DNA of 64,000 nucleotides from NCBI GenBank assembly GCA_013397935.1, contig VZRN01005379.1, positions 138,432 through 202,431 on the forward strand, read 5' to 3'. Under the pieces are notes generated by a model. The model saw only the letters and a program-made list of their open reading frames with translations. It had not been told where the DNA came from and searched no databases. The translations under genes were made by a program, and so were the position numbers. The stretch comes from Dasyornis broadbenti. Its lineage: Eukaryota; Chordata; Aves; Passeriformes; Dasyornithidae. Positions 61,549 to 64,000 of this stretch are shown in pieces (positions within the stretch are counted from its first letter, which is position 1; each line of letters starts with the position of its first letter).

Positions 61549-62087
61549 TGTACTGGTTTTGCCTCAGAAAGAGTTCATTTTATTCCAAGAAGCTTATATG
61601 GACTTATGCTTTGGATTTGTGACCAAAACAGCATTGAAAAGACATGGATTTTTCAGCTGCTGCTGAGAAGTGGTTGCAAAGAGCCAAGGCCCTCCCTGCT
61701 TCTCACACCACTGTACAAGTAAAAAGGCTGGGCGGGGACACAGTCAGGACAGCTGCCCCTAACTGCCCAAAGGGATATTCCACACCACATAAAGGACGAC
61801 TGCGGGGACGTTTGGGATGATGGTATTTGTCTTCCCAAGAAACTACTACATGTGAGGGAGCCCTCCTTCTTGCAGGTGATTGAAGACCTGCTGAATGGCA
61901 GGGAGGAAATTAACTCCCTATTTTGCTTTGTTTGCGCATGCAGCTTTTACAGTCCCTATTAAAACTATCTTTATCTCAGCCCATGAGTTTTTTTCATTTT
62001 CTTGAGACTGTCTTGTCCAACTCACTGGGGGCTGGTCAGAGAGGATCTATGTGGTGCTGAGATGCCCACCAGCCTTGAACCATAACT
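61549..62087 (+). mobile_element. Solo LTR, avian ERVL-like
   Basis: Begins TGTACTGGTTTTGCCTCAGA. It contains GGGGACACAGTCAGGACAGC, CCAAAGGGATATTCCACACC, GGTATTTGTCTTCCCAAGAA, TTTGCTTTGTTTGCGCATGC and TATTAAAACTATCTTTATCT, and ends near TTGAACCATAACT. These are successive landmarks of the family also present at 38117-38608. No clean target duplication was found (TAGTT before, AGCTT after). No internal genes are attached. Confidence 0.88.
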
Positions 62088-63020
62088 AGCTTTGTTTATT
62101 TACTATCTCCATAACATAAAACAAGCCAAAAGAGAAATAAGCATGAAGAGGAAAACAAATAATCAGCATTAGTATCTAAACCACTGTGGACATGTTCCCT
62201 GTTCTCCACAACCTCCAGCCCAGCCTCTTGATAAGATTTCATTGTAGAAAAGTGTTTTACCCTGGTTCCTGGAGTATGAAGGAGTATTCTCGAGCTTGTT
62301 CACTACTTCCAGAGTCAAGTGAAGTGTTCTTCCCTGGAAAATGCTATTCAGCTATATGCCACTAGGACTAGAAAGACAATACATGAAAAATAGTATAATA
62401 CCCATCTCAACATCTAAATTTTAGACTCAATCCCCCCAAACTGTTTGTACTGCGAAAAATAACATTTGTAGGAGAAAAGTACATGAAATTGGAACTACAC
62501 AAGGTTGGGCAAGACAGGTCATTCCTTCTGGATACTGGAATTAAAAAAAGTTTTAAATTGTATTCATATAGAAATATTTCTTTTCAAAAGTTTCAAAACA
62601 TAGGTGATTCCAATGATGTTAACCCCCTTTTCAGTAAACTGCAGGGGCAGAAAAATCTTTAAACCCAAGACTTTCCAATAACACTATTGTGTATTTTGTC
62701 TCATGCAATGTAAGTGTTTGATTTATGAGGAAGAACGTCTTCACTTCACATTTCTTTTACTTCCTTTAATTGTTCAGTCAAAAGTATGTATGAGATACAA
62801 GAAAATGTATGTAAAAACTGCTGCACCTTCTCCCTCGGCATAACAAAACTATTAAAGCATTAAAACTTTTTAAGCAATTAATTTTCACATACTTGTGAGA
62901 TCAATGGCAAGTGCAATTTTAAAATCTTACTGACATACTGGTTACTCCTGTTTCTCAGTAACACTGGGTTTTATTCATTCTTGCCTGGCATTTCAAAAAA
63001 AAAAAAAAAAATTGTCAACA

Positions 63021-63086
63021 GCCATGAGTCATACACATTTTGTCTCTCCCAGAGCCATGAGTCATACACATTTTTTCCCTCCCAGA
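63021..63086. repeat. Tandem duplication of a 33-bp unit with AP-1-like site
   Basis: Two adjacent copies, 63021-63053 and 63054-63086, each beginning GCCATGAGTCATACACATTT and differing at two positions. Each contains the 9-bp palindrome ATGAGTCAT. Confidence 0.92.
63024..63065. promoter_or_regulatory. Paired AP-1/bZIP consensus motifs
   Basis: ATGAGTCAT occurs at 63024-63032 and 63057-63065, 33 bp apart, close to three helical turns. TGAGTCA is the AP-1 recognition sequence. Such motifs occur by chance, so function is only a hypothesis; the duplication is what makes the pair notable. Confidence 0.3.
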
Positions 63087-63911
63087 GCATGTTCAGTAAT
63101 TTCAAAGATTTCAAGTTATCTTAATTTTAGATTGCCTTAGCTAAAGGAAATACATTACTGTCAGAATTACTCACACCACATTTTAAAAGCAGACCAATCC
63201 TTGAATGGAATGAAATGAAGAGAAATCAGATACCTTTGAACACAAAAGAAGGAAAGAGAGGCTACTATTGAAGTAAATCTTTCATGCTACAAAAGGAAGC
63301 CCTTACAAGTGCCAAAATTTAAAGACATACTTTGCCTTTTAACGATCTGACACCTATTAGACAGAAAAACCGTGAGTTTTCTACAAGAAAGTACTCCAAA
63401 CTTTAAAATTGCACAAGTTTCCTTACAGTAAAAATAAAGAAAATAATTTTATGACAAATCTGTTGATAGACATACGTTCATTCATTTAAATTACAAACCA
63501 TAAAAAATTATTACTAATTTCAAATCTTAATGGATAAATGTTAAGAATAAAGGTCTTTTTGTGTGACAGACAAGTGCACACAGACAACTGCACACCTTAG
63601 AGTACAGAACTGCAGTAAGTAGGAAGAACAAAAGCACATCACACACACAACAGAGCTGGGATGTGCATTCCTGTTCAAGGTTAAAAACGGACTACATTTC
63701 ACATATACTTACAAGTCAGTTTTTATATAGAGACACACACACAAGTTCATTACACCAATAAAAGCAATGTAACAACAAATAAGTTTCAAGAAAGTTTTCA
63801 GAAGTTTTGCTGTATACAAAAGTTCTTTAAAACTGGGTAGAATCAGATTTCATGTCAGCTTGATTTGATTTTGGTGTTTATAAGATAACTTAAAGCTACA
63901 TAAAAACATGC

Positions 63912-64000
63912 ATCTTGGAAGGGGCTGCCAGATAAGGTCAGAAAGATCTGCAAGATCATCTGTTCTCATCCTTAGCAGACCAGTACACTTCACCCACATC
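63912..64000 (-). mobile_element. Possible CR1 antisense 3' end, running off the window
   Basis: CTTGGAAGGGGCTGCC, GCAAGATCATCTGTTCTCAT and CACTTCACCCACATC resemble the beginning of an antisense CR1. Only about 90 bases are visible and they are diverged. Confidence 0.45.

Larger units (their letters stand above)
62088..63911. other. Upstream/intron-1 sequence with AP-1-like repeat
   Basis: AT-rich sequence without recognised exon or promoter. It holds an A-run (62995-63011), the 33-bp tandem repeat at 63021-63086 and short CA-rich stretches near 63640 and 63735. Confidence 0.6.

Overview
This window is vertebrate nuclear DNA, almost certainly from a bird. The evidence is a split gene with GT-AG introns, several CR1 LINE fragments (one keeps the short ATTCTATG-type 3' tail typical of bird CR1), and solo LTRs whose sequence I recognise as avian ERVL-like families. 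There are no bacterial-style operons, CRISPR arrays, rRNA or tRNA genes that I can see. All long single-frame ORFs other than the exons listed here are chance ORFs or lie in transposon remnants.

The window holds one gene on the minus strand: the 5' coding half of PAM, peptidylglycine alpha-amidating monooxygenase. I assembled 15 coding exons by hand, from the ATG/signal-peptide exon (50482-50594) down to the large alternatively spliced linker exon, 'exon A' (3868-4173). All splice sites are GT-AG, every exon joins in phase, and the joined frame has 515 complete codons plus one base with no stop. The catalytic core of the first enzyme domain, PHM (peptidylglycine alpha-hydroxylating monooxygenase), is complete. 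All six copper ligands and all ten disulfide cysteines of the family are present, each four residues earlier than in rat numbering. The PAL lyase domain, the membrane segment and the cytosolic tail are not here; they should lie beyond position 1.

The most unusual feature is a tandem duplication of the small 72-bp exon that follows the PHM core (16560-16631 and 16247-16318, here called 14a and 14b). Both copies have intact splice sites, are symmetric phase 1-1 exons, and are open. The copies are about 90% identical, while the co-duplicated intron around them has diverged visibly more. Each copy carries a Lys-Lys pair, so using both would lengthen the PHM-PAL linker by 24 residues and double the candidate prohormone-convertase sites next to the HGHH histidine cluster.

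Layout, left to right: 1-3.9 kb, intron downstream of exon A; 3.9-4.2 kb, exon A; 4.2-16.2 kb, a long intron with a poly-T tract containing an N; 16.2-23.1 kb, nine exons closely spaced; 23-50.6 kb, six exons in long introns with a CR1 at 30.3-31.2 kb, a solo LTR at 38.1-38.6 kb and an antisense CR1 at 42.3-42.7 kb; 50.6-64 kb, 5' flank or first intron, with a CR1/LTR nest at 54.4-55.2 kb, an LTR-rich stretch at 57.9-62.1 kb and a tandem pair of AP-1-like sites at 63.0 kb. The promoter and any noncoding first exon were not identified.
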